Assembly: GCA_028702975.1 (NCBI GenBank)
Contig: JAQVNT010000080.1
Location: 1 to 7,042 of the forward strand
From: Candidatus Delongbacteria bacterium
GTDB lineage: Bacteria > UBA4055
Direction: 5' to 3'
DNA: 7,042 bases
The notes beneath the pieces were generated by a model. That model saw only the letters and a program-made list of their open reading frames with translations, did not search any database and was not told where the DNA came from. The position numbers and the translations under genes are program-made. Positions 6,105-7,042 of this stretch are shown piece after piece (the first letter of the stretch is position 1; every line of letters begins with the position of its first letter).

Positions 6105-7042
6105 ATGAAACTGATGGCGATAGTAGTACTGGCAATAGCGGTAAATTTGAGCGCGTTCGAGCCTTTTTTTATTAAGGATCCGGCGATCTCGCCCGACGGA
6201 AATACCGTGTGTTTCTCATATAAAAAAGACCTCTGGATCGTACCTTTTGACGGCGGGACGGCAAAAAGGCTTACATCTGTTGCCGGCGACGACACTCATC
6301 CGTCATATTCGCCTGACGGAAGACATATCGCTTTCAACTCGGAGAGGGAAGGTTACGATGCGGTATATTACATTCCTGCCGGCGGCGGCAGGGCAAAGAA
6401 AGTCATTTCCGGAAATTATACGGTCACGGCATGGTATAAAGATTCTGACGCGCTTCTTCTTATGGGCGGAGAAAGGTATGTAGGCAATAAACTGTTCAGA
6501 GTAAATCTTGACGGCAGCGGTCTGACCGATCTCAATTCCATAGGTTTCGTTTACGGCGATCTTTCGAAAGAAGACGATAAATTCGTTTTCTGCCACAGGG
6601 GAGACCCTTTCAGGGAAAAAATGACCGGAAGCGGCAGCGGAAGCCTGCATCTGCTCGACTTCGCCACAGACTCATATTACAAGATCTACGACGGCAGATA
6701 TACCGAAAGGTACCCCGTATATTCCAAGACCGGGAACGGCATTTATTTCGCCGGATCGGACGGTGAAAGATTCCAGATTTTCCTTCTCCCTCAGGAGGAG
6801 ATAGGAAAACAGGAACCGCGCGTCGAGCAGCTCACGAACTTCGACTGGTGGTCTGCAAGAGACATTTCCATTGCCCGCGAGAACGACAGGATGGTCTATG
6901 AATATTTCGACGGGCTGTGGATGCTCGACCCAGCTTTGAAAAAAGCCGCAAAGATCGAAATTGACATAAAGGAGGACCTCTTCGGACCGGACACGGTCAA
7001 TGACATCAGCGCGTCATCGACAGACGCTTTCTGCGTATCGCC
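6105..7042 (+). CDS. Tricorn-like protease, N-terminal beta-propeller part, 3'-truncated
   Basis: The frame is open to the right edge, giving 312 residues. A signal peptide (MKLMAIVVLAIAVNLSA, 1-17) implies export to the periplasm. The mature part consists of WD40-like PD40 propeller blades: DPAISPDGNTVCFSYKKDLW (25-44) with VPFDGGTAKRLT (46-57), then HPSYSPDGRHIAFNSEREG (65-83) with IPAGGGRAKKV (90-100). Degenerate blades follow near 105-143, 147-196, 198-232 and 240-286, about six in all. This blade order, including FIKDPAISPDG and DLWIVPFDGG, is typical of tricorn protease homologues, which degrade peptides and carry a PDZ and an S41-type serine protease region after the propellers. Those parts would lie beyond the window, so catalysis is inferred; a TolB-like or peptidase S9 propeller protein is the alternative. 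An in-frame ATG at 6087 exists just after a TAA. The start at 6105 is preferred because it begins the signal peptide and has GGGGA about eight bases upstream. Confidence 0.8.
   Translation, partial: MKLMAIVVLAIAVNLSAFEPFFIKDPAISPDGNTVCFSYKKDLWIVPFDGGTAKRLTSVAGDDTHPSYSPDGRHIAFNSEREGYDAVYYIPAGGGRAKKVISGNYTVTAWYKDSDALLLMGGERYVGNKLFRVNLDGSGLTDLNSIGFVYGDLSKEDDKFVFCHRGDPFREKMTGSGSGSLHLLDFATDSYYKIYDGRYTERYPVYSKTGNGIYFAGSDGERFQIFLLPQEEIGKQEPRVEQLTNFDWWSARDISIARENDRMVYEYFDGLWMLDPALKKAAKIEIDIKEDLFGPDTVNDISASSTDAFCVS

Noticed and set aside
6303..6650. Antisense open frame opposite the tricorn-like gene
   Set aside because: The opposite strand encodes clear propeller blades; no independent support.
1..7042. 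CRISPR array, tRNA, insertion sequence or phage cassette
   Set aside because: No regularly spaced palindromic repeats, cloverleaf sequences, transposase or phage proteins were seen on either strand.

Overview
The window suggests a Gram-negative bacterium of the Fibrobacterota-Chlorobiota-Bacteroidota (FCB) assemblage, possibly a candidate phylum such as Cloacimonadota or Delongbacteria. The clues are a DUF3078 envelope protein, an LA_2272-type surface-repeat protein, a secreted papain-like protease with lectin-like and fibronectin III domains, and a tricorn-like protease. The phylum assignment is inference from family distribution; there is no rRNA or marker gene to settle it. All genes lie on the + strand and intergenic gaps are short, with none above 300 bases.

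Layout. Positions 1-1910 hold the 3' part of a large secreted cysteine protease; its frame is already open at the left edge. A 124-base gap follows, with helically phased TTAG repeats and a possible promoter. Positions 2035-2760 encode an uncharacterised protein that I read as a coiled-coil segment fused to a ferritin-like four-helix domain. A strong sigma70-like promoter (CTGACA, 17 bases, TATAAT) overlaps the end of that gene and drives a compact four-gene unit: mscS (2848-3681), mscL (3705-4145), a DUF3078 protein (4161-5030) and an LA_2272-like repeat protein (5047-5526). Gaps are 23, 15 and 16 bases, and a clear intrinsic terminator closes the unit at 5543-5570. A separate promoter then serves a single-domain TfoX N-terminal-like protein (5658-6023). 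A tricorn-like beta-propeller protein starts at 6105 and runs off the right edge.

How the genes fit together. The central operon pairs the two classical emergency osmotic release valves, MscS and MscL, in the inner membrane with two exported proteins that probably sit in or at the outer membrane. The simplest reading is a co-expressed envelope or osmotic-stress unit. That link is inferred from gene order; neither exported protein has a known role in osmoregulation. The two flanking peptidase-type genes are secreted and look independent of the operon. I see no CRISPR array, tRNA, insertion sequence or phage element. Most of the window is ordinary housekeeping and envelope content; the operon composition is the observation most worth following.
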